The translations under genes were made by a program, and so were the position numbers. Below are positions 15,185 to 23,085 of a stretch of 64,000 nucleotides of DNA, piece after piece. Positions within the stretch are counted from its first letter, which is position 1. Each line of letters begins with the position of its first letter. The notes under the pieces are model-generated. The model searched no databases, was not told where the DNA came from, and was given only the letters and a program-made list of their open reading frames with translations. The DNA is taken from the NCBI GenBank assembly GCA_016722075.1, contig JADKGW010000004.1, positions 15,044 through 79,043 of the forward strand, in the 5' to 3' direction. The stretch comes from Candidatus Kouleothrix ribensis (GTDB lineage Bacteria > Chloroflexota > Chloroflexia > Chloroflexales > Roseiflexaceae).

Positions 15185-15484
15185 CTACCCCGCCGTCCGC
15201 CGCACATGCCCGATCGCGCGCTCCCACGCCGCCTGCGCGTCGTCGAGATCGAGGCCGCCTTCGAGCATGCCGTGGATGACGCGCTCCAGGTTCAGCCCGG
15301 CCTTCTCGACCATATAGCTGCGGTCGATCGGGATGAGCGCGGCCGACGGCACGATCCGGGCGCCATCCCAGGTCTGCACCACCGCCAGCTCGCGCTGCTC
15401 GCCTGCGTACACGCCCACGAAGCGCGTAACGACAAACCCGGCGATCGTGTGGTCGCGCACCCACTCGCGTGTATCCTCAGCCAT
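15185..15484 (-). CDS. hypothetical protein, 99 aa
   Basis: Coding character is good: an ATG preceded by AGGAGG-like sequence (GAGAGGAGGCC), an acidic/neutral composition and no low-complexity runs. The protein looks like a small mixed alpha/beta domain (GFVVTRFVGVYAGEQRELAVVQTW) followed by two helices (LERVIHGMLEGGLDLDDAQAAWERAIGH shortened here as two amphipathic stretches). No family is recognised. It is transcribed in the same direction as parAB and may belong to the plasmid backbone. Confidence 0.6.
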   Translation of the reverse strand: MAEDTREWVRDHTIAGFVVTRFVGVYAGEQRELAVVQTWDGARIVPSAALIPIDRSYMVEKAGLNLERVIHGMLEGGLDLDDAQAAWERAIGHVRRTAG

Positions 15485-15520
15485 GTGATTGGCCTCCTCT
15501 CATTAGAGACGACTGGAACG

Positions 15521-15590
15521 GTTACCACCAAGACACCAAGACACCAAGGGCATCAGTATGTTATCCAATCTTGGTGCCTTGGTGGTTACT
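15521..15590. repeat. imperfect inverted repeat in an intergenic gap
   Basis: GTTACCACCAAGACACCAAG at 15521-15540 pairs imperfectly with a CTTGGTGCCTTGGTGGTTAC arm at 15571-15590; the left arm contains a duplicated ACACCAAG unit. It is either a terminator for the upstream minus-strand gene or a dispersed intergenic palindrome. Confidence 0.6.
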
Positions 15591-15612
15591 CCCCAGGCCA
15601 TCACTCGATCGA

Positions 15613-15930
15613 TTACTGCTCCAGGTAGCGCCGCGCAAACATCGCGACATCCAGATCGGCGGTGCGGTCGAGCCCCAGGTAGCCCAGGATCTGATCATGC
15701 GCCACCTGGCGCTGTGAGTCAAGGTAGTGGATCGTCTCGCGATCATGCTGGCCGCTGCGCATCTCCCTGATCAGGTCGAGGTAATCGCGGCACAGCCCCG
15801 CCAGCCCCTCAACCCGCAGCATCCACGGCTCGATGCCGTAGTCCCCATTGCCCCTGAAGCGATCCCAGAGCCCGCGCGCGCTGAGCAGGGCGACGATGGC
15901 GACGACCGCGGCGATGATCATGAGCTGCAT
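15613..15930 (-). CDS. single-pass membrane protein, hypothetical
   Basis: 105 aa from the ATG at 15930 (GAGAAG upstream), giving an N-terminal hydrophobic helix MIIAAVVAIVALLSARGLW directly after the start. The remaining 80 residues are cytosolic and helical (LAGLCRDYLDLIREMR, ETIHYLDSQRQVAHDQIL). No family recognised. A longer start at 15984 would add a basic leader without a visible ribosome-binding site. Confidence 0.55.
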   Translation of the reverse strand: MQLMIIAAVVAIVALLSARGLWDRFRGNGDYGIEPWMLRVEGLAGLCRDYLDLIREMRSGQHDRETIHYLDSQRQVAHDQILGYLGLDRTADLDVAMFARRYLEQ

Positions 15931-16151
15931 GGCGCTGCTTCTCTGTCGATTAACACGGTAAAGGATAAATAGAGTATACCGCACAAGTATGCGGGGTGCA
16001 AGTGCATGAGCTTGAAGCTGGAGCGGTCGGCAGTGTTAGAAAGAGGTTTTACAGACAGTTTTCACTGAAAATTTGGGAGGCAGAGATCGTTTACGAGGCA
16101 AGCGAACGTCCTTCCAATAGTAAATAACGATAGTAGAAAGGTTTCAAAGGA

Positions 16152-16298
16152 ATGAAGCTGAACTTCACGAGCAACGGCAACGGCTTCGAGCTCCAGCTCA
16201 GCATGCGCTGGGCAATGTGGCTCAAGGTGCTCGCAACCGCTGGCTCGCTGCTGGCATCGCCAGCGCTGACGTACCTTGCCAAGCAGCTGGGCTGGTAG
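16152..16298 (+). CDS. 48-aa small protein with a hydrophobic C-terminal helix
   Basis: The frame from ATG 16152 to TAG 16298 reads MKLNFTSNGNGFELQLSMRW and continues with an amphipathic to hydrophobic segment (MWLKVLATAGSLLASPALTY) ending KQLGW. GAAAGG lies 10 nt upstream of the ATG. A strong UUCG-loop terminator starts 6 bp after the stop. The transcript unit therefore looks genuine despite its size. It could be a toxin-like or signalling microprotein; no homologue is recognised by eye. Confidence 0.6.
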   Translation: MKLNFTSNGNGFELQLSMRWAMWLKVLATAGSLLASPALTYLAKQLGW

Positions 16299-16303
16299 GC
16301 AAA

Positions 16304-16343
16304 AGAGCGCCAGCGCCTCGCTTCGGCGAGGCACTGGCGCTCT
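16304..16343. terminator. UUCG-tetraloop terminator hairpin
   Basis: AGAGCGCCAG-C-GCCTCGC, loop TTCG, GCGAGGC-A-CTGGCGCTCT: an 18-bp stem with one mismatch and the very stable UUCG loop. It lies between the 48-aa gene and the converging 16366-17184 gene and may serve both. Confidence 0.85.
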
Positions 16344-16365
16344 GGCTCACATTGGTGCCGTAGGG

Positions 16366-17184
16366 CTACTCGCCCTCCTCCGCCAGCGTGACGCGCAGCC
16401 GCGCCTTGGCTCTATCGAGGGGGTAGGGCAAGGACTCCTTGCTTTCCGGTGTCTCGGCGTCGAGCTTAACAAGCTCAAGGCTCAATGCCTGATCGAATTC
16501 CTTGTTAGAGGGGCCATCCAGCGCAACCTTCGCGAACCCCTGCTTGCGCAGCATGGGGTGGCGCAGCAGCTGCATCGCGACCAGTCGCGCCGCGCCAGCG
16601 ATCGGCATCTCGACGATTAGCACGACGCTGCCGAGCACGATATCCACTAGCTTAATCTGGTCGACCGGGATGCCGGTGATGCGCGAGAGCGCGGCCAACG
16701 CCTCGCGCTGCTTGTCCTCGTTCAGAATAGCAGTGCGATCGGCGCGCGTCTGGCCGGCTTGTCCGTAGGCAAAGATCTGCGCATCGAACTCGGCAATCGT
16801 CTTCCGAATATCCTCAGCCTCAATCTCGATCGAGGGATCGGCTGAGATGCCCAGCACCGCCAGCTTGCGCTCAAGCTTCAGGAGCCGGCGCATGTGGTCG
16901 TCACGCAGCCGCACCTGGTGCTCGTAAGCATTACGACGAGCCTGTGCAGAAATCGTTACGTGTCCATCATAGGGTGGCTCGACTGGAACAGGCCCTGTGG
17001 TTGTGAGGCCGGGCTCCTGTTCTTCAAATGCCCCTGGAGGACTATATGGCCGATTAGTCTTGGTAACATCAGGTGCTAAACCCGTTGGGATATTATCATC
17101 CTCCCCTGACGATACATCATGTTGGTTTGAGGATGCAGAAGGATCTGCTTGTCTATTTCTTGATTGCGTGCGTGGATCGCTCAT
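16366..17184 (-). CDS. protein with helical adaptor (EAD-like) domain
   Basis: 272 aa. The first 80 residues are disordered (Ser/Pro/Asp-rich). Residues about 88-140 hold the helix-loop-helix pattern HMRRLLKLERKLAVLGISADPSIEIEAEDIR shortened as LxxLExxLAxLGxxxxPxxxxExxxIR, the same module as in the proteins at 10010, 41237 and 43233. A second conserved segment, VDIVLGSVVLIVEMPIAGAARLVAMQL, resembles a domain that accompanies effector-associated modules in bacterial conflict proteins. It has no enzymatic motif, so an adaptor role is inferred. It stands alone between the 48-aa gene and the nuclease. Confidence 0.55.
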   Translation of the reverse strand: MSDPRTQSRNRQADPSASSNQHDVSSGEDDNIPTGLAPDVTKTNRPYSPPGAFEEQEPGLTTTGPVPVEPPYDGHVTISAQARRNAYEHQVRLRDDHMRRLLKLERKLAVLGISADPSIEIEAEDIRKTIAEFDAQIFAYGQAGQTRADRTAILNEDKQREALAALSRITGIPVDQIKLVDIVLGSVVLIVEMPIAGAARLVAMQLLRHPMLRKQGFAKVALDGPSNKEFDQALSLELVKLDAETPESKESLPYPLDRAKARLRVTLAEEGE

Positions 17185-17293
17185 ACTCAGCTCCTTCGAC
17201 GCCCCAGAGTATGAGTGCGCAGACTGGAGCGAATGGCGCGAACTCTATTATAACGCCATAGCGACAAAGCTACCTCCTCCGCCTCCATCCACG

Positions 17294-17875
17294 CTATCCC
17301 CCGCACGCCCCAGGCGCCCACAGCCCGCGCTGGGCGGCCTGGGCCTCGCGCTGGGCCTGGCGAAACTGAGCCTGGTACTTGTAGGGCTGGTCGTAGGTGT
17401 ACTCGTAGGCGTAGCCGCCAGCGACGATCTCCATGTTGGCCATGCGCCCGTCGGCCAGCCAGAGATAGGCCAGCAGCCGGCCGTACTTGTCGCGCGAGTC
17501 CTGGCTGGGGTCGGCCTCGATCGCCACCGCCTGCCCGCCAAGCAGCTGCCCAGTGAACGCCGACGCCTGCTTGCCGAAGCACTCGATGGGCGTGTTCGGC
17601 CGCACGGTCTCGGGCGTGTCGATGCCGATCAGGCGCACGCGCTCGACCACGCCGGCGACCTCCACATCAACCGTGTCGCCATCAACGACGCGCACCACCG
17701 TCCCCTGCGGCAGCGCCGCCGGCGGGTGGGGCGCATCGGCGCGGGCCGGCGGCGCGGTGGGCATGGTGGCGCAGGCGGCGAGCAGCAGTGACAGCAGCAG
17801 GGCGGCGGTGATGCGGGCACGGAGGCCCAGCCTGCCCCGCGCCGACGCGCCTCCGTGGTTAGCCAGGTCGTTCAT
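17294..17875 (-). CDS. thermonuclease (SNase) family lipoprotein
   Basis: 193 aa. N-terminal signal with lipobox LLLAAC (lipidated Cys at 35), then a Pro/Ala linker and a staphylococcal-nuclease domain. Visible motifs are VRVVDGDTVDV, VRLIGIDTPE, DKYGRLLAYLWL and GYAYEYTYDQPYKYQAQF, which include the Asp, Arg and Glu positions of the Ca2+-dependent active site. It would act outside the membrane, cleaving DNA or RNA, possibly for nutrient use or against incoming DNA. The start overlaps the stop of the upstream gene (ATGA), so the two are coupled. Confidence 0.9.
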   Translation of the reverse strand: MNDLANHGGASARGRLGLRARITAALLLSLLLAACATMPTAPPARADAPHPPAALPQGTVVRVVDGDTVDVEVAGVVERVRLIGIDTPETVRPNTPIECFGKQASAFTGQLLGGQAVAIEADPSQDSRDKYGRLLAYLWLADGRMANMEIVAGGYAYEYTYDQPYKYQAQFRQAQREAQAAQRGLWAPGACGG

Positions 17876-18396
17876 ATGAACGCAATCCCCTCGCTCGCAT
17901 CAAGCCCCACGTGCGCGGCGTGGTAGGCCAGCGCGGCCCGGAGCGCTGCCCGCCGCCCACCGAGCACGGCGTCGCTGAAGCTGCACGCCGCCTTCGTCTT
18001 CGTACCGTCGTACACCCGCGCGAACCAGGCGTGCGTCGAGCCGTGGACGCGCCCGCCAAGCATCTTCTTTGCCTGGTCGATGCGCGAGATCCCCTTGACG
18101 CGCCCCAGGCGCTCCATGGCCTCCCCCGGCCCGGCCCAGCGCTCGCCGCCGCAGGCCATGGCCAGCAGCGCCCCGCCGTCCGCGCGCACCTCGATCACCA
18201 CGCCGATCGCGCCCGCGCTCACGCGCAGTACGTCGCCGGGGCTCAGCGGGTCGTTGGGGCGCCAGCGGTACGTGGTGATGAACAGCGTGGCTGGCCGCGC
18301 AAGCCAGGCGGCAGGCGGCGTCTCCCTGGTCGTCTTCGTCCGCGCTGGCTGCCAGGTATCGCCGGTATCGGGGGCAACTTTGCGGAGGGTGGGCAT
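17872..18396 (-). CDS. AP2-like domain protein
   Basis: 174 aa from the ATG at 18396 (AGGAGCC 8 nt upstream). The C-terminal 55 residues (AWFARVYDGTKTKAACSFSD...GGRRAALRAALAYHAAHVG) follow the AP2/ERF-like pattern W-A-V-x-K-x-FS-x-GG-x-A-x-AA found in homing endonuclease and phage DNA-binding proteins. The N-terminal part (LITTYRWRPNDPLSPGDVLRV type) is a beta-rich unknown domain. Coupled to the nuclease gene by ATGA overlap. Assignment is by pattern only. Confidence 0.5.
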   Translation of the reverse strand: MPTLRKVAPDTGDTWQPARTKTTRETPPAAWLARPATLFITTYRWRPNDPLSPGDVLRVSAGAIGVVIEVRADGGALLAMACGGERWAGPGEAMERLGRVKGISRIDQAKKMLGGRVHGSTHAWFARVYDGTKTKAACSFSDAVLGGRRAALRAALAYHAAHVGLDASEGIAFI

Positions 18397-18673
18397 GGGT
18401 GTGGCTCCTGTAGGCACTACGCACGAGTGTAGCACACAAATGCCTAACGGTCTGTAGGAGATCGATACTGGGTGGGGGGGATGCCTCATGAGCGAGCTAC
18501 GAGTCCAATTCGCTGCCTGCGGTAGCTACATCGTCAGATGGGTTTGACCAAGATCAGCTCACCAAGGCCGTCGGCGCCTCCGTGGATATGCTGAGCACAT
18601 TGAGTGCAGTTATGAATGTACAGACCACATTTCCGCATTTAGTATGTATTTTAGGATCGCCATACTATATACA
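18397..18673. other. intergenic region without a visible gene
   Basis: About 280 bp between the divergent AP2-like gene and the CBASS promoter. It becomes AT-rich after about 18600. No gene or strong repeat is visible. Confidence 0.5.
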
Positions 18674-18703
18674 TTGACAAGAACTTATGTACTGTGATAG
18701 AAT
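18674..18703 (+). promoter_or_regulatory. sigma-70-type promoter of the CBASS operon
   Basis: TTGACA (18674-18679), an 18-bp spacer and TAGAAT (18698-18703), in an AT-rich stretch 33 bp before the first CBASS gene and its GGAGGG ribosome-binding site. Confidence 0.7.
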
Positions 18704-18736
18704 CGGCCGACGCACTTTTTTGGAGGGACGACCTAC

Positions 18737-19753
18737 ATGCGTATCCTCAGTCTTGATGGAGGCGGGTACCTTGGTCTCGCAACGGCAGCATTTATAGCCG
18801 AAGCTGAGCGTCATTTTCAAACAACTTGCCACGAACAGTTTGATTTGTTCTGCGGAACTAGCACCGGTGCGATTATCGCGCTTGCACTGGCGAGCGGCAA
18901 AACCGGTCGCGATATCGTTAATTTATATCAAGCCTTCGGCACAACAGTTTTCAGAAATCCATTCCCTGGCGCCCGTTTCCTGCGACTATTGCGCGGCACC
19001 ACCACATCACTTTACTCGAACGTCCATCTCCGTCAGGCACTACAAAATTCATTCGATGATCTGACCCTCGGCGATTTGCGGCGAAGTGGTAAATATGTAC
19101 TCATACCTGCTTATAACCTCACTGCTGGCCGGCCTCGGATTTTCAAAACCAACCACTCGCCAGAGTTAACACTCGACGATGACTATTTGGTACGTGATAT
19201 TGCACTGGCAAGTGCAGCTGCACCGATTTTCCTTCCGATCGTATCGCTTCTCTCGCCAACCAATGGCGTTGAGGAGCGTTTTTGTGATGGTGGTTTGTTT
19301 GCGAACTGCCCAGCCCTCCTTGGATATGCAGAGGCTATTTCATACCTTAAGTCGGCACCCGAAAAGATCCAAATTCTTTCTCTGTCGACACCGCGTACAA
19401 GCCTCGCCGAGCGCTCATCAGCACAGTCGTGGCTGGATCGCGCTCTGCTTAGTCGTGGTTTGTTGGTGTGGGGTCCGCGCCTCACAAATGTGATGATCGA
19501 TGCGACATCGACAATTATGCATTTTGCGCTTTTGCGCATAATGGAAGCCCATTCCTCTGCTAGAGCAAACTATGAGCGGATCGAGCTACAGCGTCCAGAA
19601 GGTGTTGCACTCGACATCGCTACACAACAGGCGACAGAGACGCTCCAGCAGATTGGCTGCGAGCATGCTCGTGATACAGCAACACGCAGATTAATTCGGC
19701 CTTTCTTCGTCCCACAGGAGATTCATTATGGCCAACATCCAGAAACAGTTTGA
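18737..19753 (+). CDS. capV: CBASS effector: patatin-like phospholipase CapV
   Basis: 338 aa. Patatin features: the oxyanion loop DGGGYLGL near the start, nucleophile motif GTSTG (Ser 42) and catalytic Asp 184 in CDGGLF, preceded by ASAAAPIFLP. CapV enzymes are activated by a cyclic nucleotide made by the neighbouring CD-NTase and degrade the membrane of an infected cell. First gene of a four-gene operon on the plus strand; GGAGGG ribosome-binding site; its 3' end overlaps the CD-NTase gene by 26 nt. Lower GC than the flanking DNA suggests separate acquisition. Confidence 0.93.
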   Translation: MRILSLDGGGYLGLATAAFIAEAERHFQTTCHEQFDLFCGTSTGAIIALALASGKTGRDIVNLYQAFGTTVFRNPFPGARFLRLLRGTTTSLYSNVHLRQALQNSFDDLTLGDLRRSGKYVLIPAYNLTAGRPRIFKTNHSPELTLDDDYLVRDIALASAAAPIFLPIVSLLSPTNGVEERFCDGGLFANCPALLGYAEAISYLKSAPEKIQILSLSTPRTSLAERSSAQSWLDRALLSRGLLVWGPRLTNVMIDATSTIMHFALLRIMEAHSSARANYERIELQRPEGVALDIATQQATETLQQIGCEHARDTATRRLIRPFFVPQEIHYGQHPETV

Positions 19754-20717
19754 GGAGTTCCATAATATCATCCGCGTTGATTACGAAATGAGCGAGACAC
19801 TTCGCGAGAAACGCGATATTATTCTCAATCGGATCCATAATTACCTCATCAAGAACGAACTCCCAGACTTCAAGCGAGTCAGTCAGGGCAGTTATAAGAT
19901 GAAAACTGGCGTTGTACCGATTGAAGCTCTGGAGTATGACATTGACGTTGGCCTGCGCTTCCCGTTCACCGAAAGCGACTACACCGCCAAAGAGGTTCGT
20001 AGGTGGGTTTTTGAGGCGGTCAAAGACCACACCGAAACGGTCGAAGAAAAAGGTCCATGCATCCGTGTGACCTACGCTGATGGCTACCATGTCGATCTGG
20101 TGATGTATGCATGCTGGTCTGATGACTTTGGCGAGGTCCAGTTCCGCTTGGCGCATAAGACGCGCGGCTGGGTTCCTGCCAATCCAATCAAACTGGTCGA
20201 GCATGTGAATAATGCCCGCGAGATATATGAGGGCACAGAGGATAACACCACAAAGACTGATCAGTTTCGGCGCTGCACGCGAGATCTTCGGCGCTGGAAC
20301 GATGTAGCAATTCCCTACGAAGATAGAGGCAAACCAACTGGACTGGCACTTGTGCTACTATCTATCAAGCATCTCAAACCTGCTTTTACATGGGACGGCA
20401 AATCCGACGATCGACTCGCGCTTGAGCGGCTTGCATGGGCGGCTGCTAATACTGTTGATCGAATTGTTGCCGAAAAGCCGACGCCAGAGTATGAAGACAT
20501 GTTCGGACGTCTATCTGACAAGCAGATGGATGAACTTAAAGAGCGTTTTCGTGTACTTCATAAGACGCTCGTAGATGCTGACATTGAAAAAGACCCGCGC
20601 AAGGCGTGCCAACTGCTGGTAGAAGTTTTCGGCGATGACTTCCCCGTTCCACCCGAGGAGGAGACAGCAGAAAAGACACGTGGCCCAGCGATCGTTACGA
20701 CGAGTGTGTCGGCGTGA
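19728..20717 (+). CDS. CD-NTase cyclic (di/tri)nucleotide synthase of CBASS
   Basis: 329 aa, ATG with CAGGAG upstream inside the end of capV. Nucleotidyltransferase motifs are intact: QGSYKMKT with Gly54-Ser55, metal-binding Asp71 and Asp73 in YDIDVGL, and third Asp123 in YHVDLVMY. On phage sensing it would make the cyclic nucleotide that triggers CapV. The C-terminal residues are Thr/Ser/Val and end TSVSA, consistent with the C-terminus being conjugated by Cap2. The clade (A to H) cannot be fixed by eye. Its stop overlaps the Cap2 GTG start. Confidence 0.93.
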   Translation: MANIQKQFEEFHNIIRVDYEMSETLREKRDIILNRIHNYLIKNELPDFKRVSQGSYKMKTGVVPIEALEYDIDVGLRFPFTESDYTAKEVRRWVFEAVKDHTETVEEKGPCIRVTYADGYHVDLVMYACWSDDFGEVQFRLAHKTRGWVPANPIKLVEHVNNAREIYEGTEDNTTKTDQFRRCTRDLRRWNDVAIPYEDRGKPTGLALVLLSIKHLKPAFTWDGKSDDRLALERLAWAAANTVDRIVAEKPTPEYEDMFGRLSDKQMDELKERFRVLHKTLVDADIEKDPRKACQLLVEVFGDDFPVPPEEETAEKTRGPAIVTTSVSA

Positions 20718-22480
20718 GTGCAAGCTTCTCAGCGCGTCTCGATAAGCTAAACCGCGAAGCGATTGCCGAAGCTGAGTCAGCGCTGGCTGAACAGGGGTTT
20801 CAGCAGAGTGACAATGTCTGGCAAGGCAATCTCGATCTAGGCCAGCATGGCTTTATTCCAATAACTGTGCAACTGTCATCGCGCTTTCCCGATGCTTTGC
20901 CCGACATCTTCATTGAGCCGAAAACATTACCCCATTCGATTCCTCATATTGAGCGCTCGGGTCGAATCTGCCTTGCGCCCAGTACAGGAATTCTGCTTGA
21001 CACAAGCCAACCAAGCGGACTTGTAGTTGAGGCTCTGCAGCTTGCGACCAATACGCTGATCAAAGGTCTTTCTGGTGCTAATGTTGACGACATAAGTGAT
21101 GAGTTTGAAGCCTACTGGATAGACGAAAACACGAGCCAAGTCTGGTCTATTTGTGATCTCACCGGCCCGGCACGACCAATTTCGTGCTTCTGGCTACGGC
21201 CGCCGGATAGGATGCAAACGATCAATCGTCTGTTCGCCAACTCTCGGGAAGCTGCAAGAACATGGGCGCACAGAGTCGGCTGGCGTGTCAAGCGAGCAGT
21301 GCCAGGATTCTTGATACCACTTACGACCACCTTTCTACCACCAAGCCCAAACCGTCCTATCACATTCGTGGACGTGCAACAGATTATGCAGCAGCACGCC
21401 TCACCAGAAACAGCTGAGACGCTCACGATGTGGCTAGAAGGAGTCACATTCCCTATCACTCTGCTCGTTGTCCTACCGTTGCGCGGTGCACAGAGCATTG
21501 CGACGGTAGGCATTGATGTAGAAGTGCCTCAGGGCGCGGCTGCCCGCCAACTCCAACGTGGGTTTCGGCCAGGCAAGATGACAGCCATGCACACATTACG
21601 CCTTCAGCCCAACCTTCCGGTCAAACGGCTGCTGATCGAGCGCCTTGACACAGCGTATGTGGTACCACGCGGCGGCGCAGATGTATCGCTCTCGACCTAT
21701 ACAATCGCTGTAGTCGGATGCGGAGCGGTCGGCTCACATATCGTCAGTCACCTAGCTGCGCTCGGCGTTGGAAAGCTGCGTCTGGTTGATCCAGAGCACC
21801 TCACCAGCGCGAATATTCACCGGCATGTGCTGGGTGTGAGCTACCTGCGCTGGAACAAAGCACGGGGTATGGCATTTGAGATAGGGTGCCGCTTTCCACA
21901 CCTAGACGTTGAATATCGCGAGAGAGCGATCGAGGAAGTGTTACGCGAGGAAGCAGCGTTCATCACTGAAGCCGATCTCGTAGTGATAGCCATCGGCGAC
22001 CCGACTGTGGAGCTTCGCATCAATGAACTCTTGGACTGCCAGAAGCCACGGCTCCATGCCTGGGTCGAGCCACTAGGTATTGGTGGCCACATCCTGGCCA
22101 CTGGCATTACTGAAGGCCTTGGCTGCTATCGCTGTCTCTATAAAGAAGATGAAATCTTCGGCCTAATCAACCTAGCATCATTTGCAGAGCCGGGACAGAC
22201 CTTCCAGCGCACTATGGGTGGCTGCGCAGGCCAGTTCGTGCCGTTTGCGGCGCTTGATGCCGATCGGATTGCTGGCGAAGCGGCGCGGTTAGCGGCACAA
22301 ATCCTCACCGGTATGGAACGTGAGCATGTGCTGATCAGTATTCGCGAGGACGAACATGCATTTTGTGATGCTGGATATAAACTTGCGCCCCGCGCACGAC
22401 TCATAGCTGCTGGATCTCGCTATCGTGAGAAACGGCACATTCGCAACGATTGCCCAACATGCGGCAGGTGGGGACATTGA
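20714..22480 (+). CDS. cap2: Cap2, E1/E2 fusion ligase-like protein of type II CBASS
   Basis: 588 aa from a GTG overlapping the CD-NTase stop. The N-terminal 150 residues form an E2-like fold with the candidate catalytic Cys in GRICLAPSTG. The C-terminal half is a ThiF/E1 adenylation domain: GCGAVGSHIVSHLAALGVG (nucleotide-binding loop), LVDPEHLTSANIHRH and a candidate E1 Cys near GLGCYRCLY. Cap2 activates the C-terminus of the CD-NTase and attaches it to cellular targets, priming it for signalling. Presence of both E1 and E2 parts defines type II CBASS. Confidence 0.9.
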   Translation: MSASFSARLDKLNREAIAEAESALAEQGFQQSDNVWQGNLDLGQHGFIPITVQLSSRFPDALPDIFIEPKTLPHSIPHIERSGRICLAPSTGILLDTSQPSGLVVEALQLATNTLIKGLSGANVDDISDEFEAYWIDENTSQVWSICDLTGPARPISCFWLRPPDRMQTINRLFANSREAARTWAHRVGWRVKRAVPGFLIPLTTTFLPPSPNRPITFVDVQQIMQQHASPETAETLTMWLEGVTFPITLLVVLPLRGAQSIATVGIDVEVPQGAAARQLQRGFRPGKMTAMHTLRLQPNLPVKRLLIERLDTAYVVPRGGADVSLSTYTIAVVGCGAVGSHIVSHLAALGVGKLRLVDPEHLTSANIHRHVLGVSYLRWNKARGMAFEIGCRFPHLDVEYRERAIEEVLREEAAFITEADLVVIAIGDPTVELRINELLDCQKPRLHAWVEPLGIGGHILATGITEGLGCYRCLYKEDEIFGLINLASFAEPGQTFQRTMGGCAGQFVPFAALDADRIAGEAARLAAQILTGMEREHVLISIREDEHAFCDAGYKLAPRARLIAAGSRYREKRHIRNDCPTCGRWGH

Positions 22481-22947
22481 TCTTTCAACGAGCACAGGAT
22501 GGAGCCGTAATACTCGGCGATAGGGCACTGGAGATCTTTGACCACTATAGGCAACTCGATGGAACTATGCCAGAGGCCGGTGGTGTACTGTTAGGGCGCT
22601 TCATTCAAGGAACCAGCGATATTGTCGTAGATGATGCGACGACGCCGGGGAACGGTGACGCTGCGAGCCGCTTCACATTCCGTCGTAGCCGACGACGAGC
22701 TCAAGTAATCATTGAACAGGCGTGGCGAGAATCAGGTGGTACACGTAACTACCTTGGCGAGTGGCATACACATCCTGAGAACGACCCATCGCCTTCCTCC
22801 ACAGATATAGCAAACTGGCTGCGCATTGTAGAGAAAGCACGTTATGAACAAAAAAGCTTATTCTTTGTAATTGTTGGGCTGAGATCCATATTCATATGGG
22901 AGGCATTGCGATCATCTAAGATTTTTCAGCTCAGCAATATCGGCTAA
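22459..22947 (+). CDS. cap3: Cap3, JAMM/MPN deconjugating protease of CBASS
   Basis: 162 aa from the ATG at 22459, overlapping Cap2 by 22 nt (a TTG at 22450 is an alternative). A complete JAMM motif is visible: Glu39 in PEAGGVLLG, then His103-x-His105 and Ser113-x-x-Asp116 in HTHPENDPSPSSTD. Cap3 removes CD-NTase from its conjugates and so tunes Cap2 action. It completes the operon. No CBASS gene follows; a 140-bp gap separates it from the converging type III res gene. Confidence 0.92.
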   Translation: MRQVGTLIFQRAQDGAVILGDRALEIFDHYRQLDGTMPEAGGVLLGRFIQGTSDIVVDDATTPGNGDAASRFTFRRSRRRAQVIIEQAWRESGGTRNYLGEWHTHPENDPSPSSTDIANWLRIVEKARYEQKSLFFVIVGLRSIFIWEALRSSKIFQLSNIG

Positions 22948-23085
22948 GCAGTAATATAAGCCAAGGAGCTACGCTGTTCTACGAGTTGTTGGAATAGGTT
23001 TGCGATATACTCAGCATTCTCAGCGCAAACCTCTAACTTGATCGTTGTCCCAATGATTGGCAATGGATACAAGCCTGTCGTTTAG

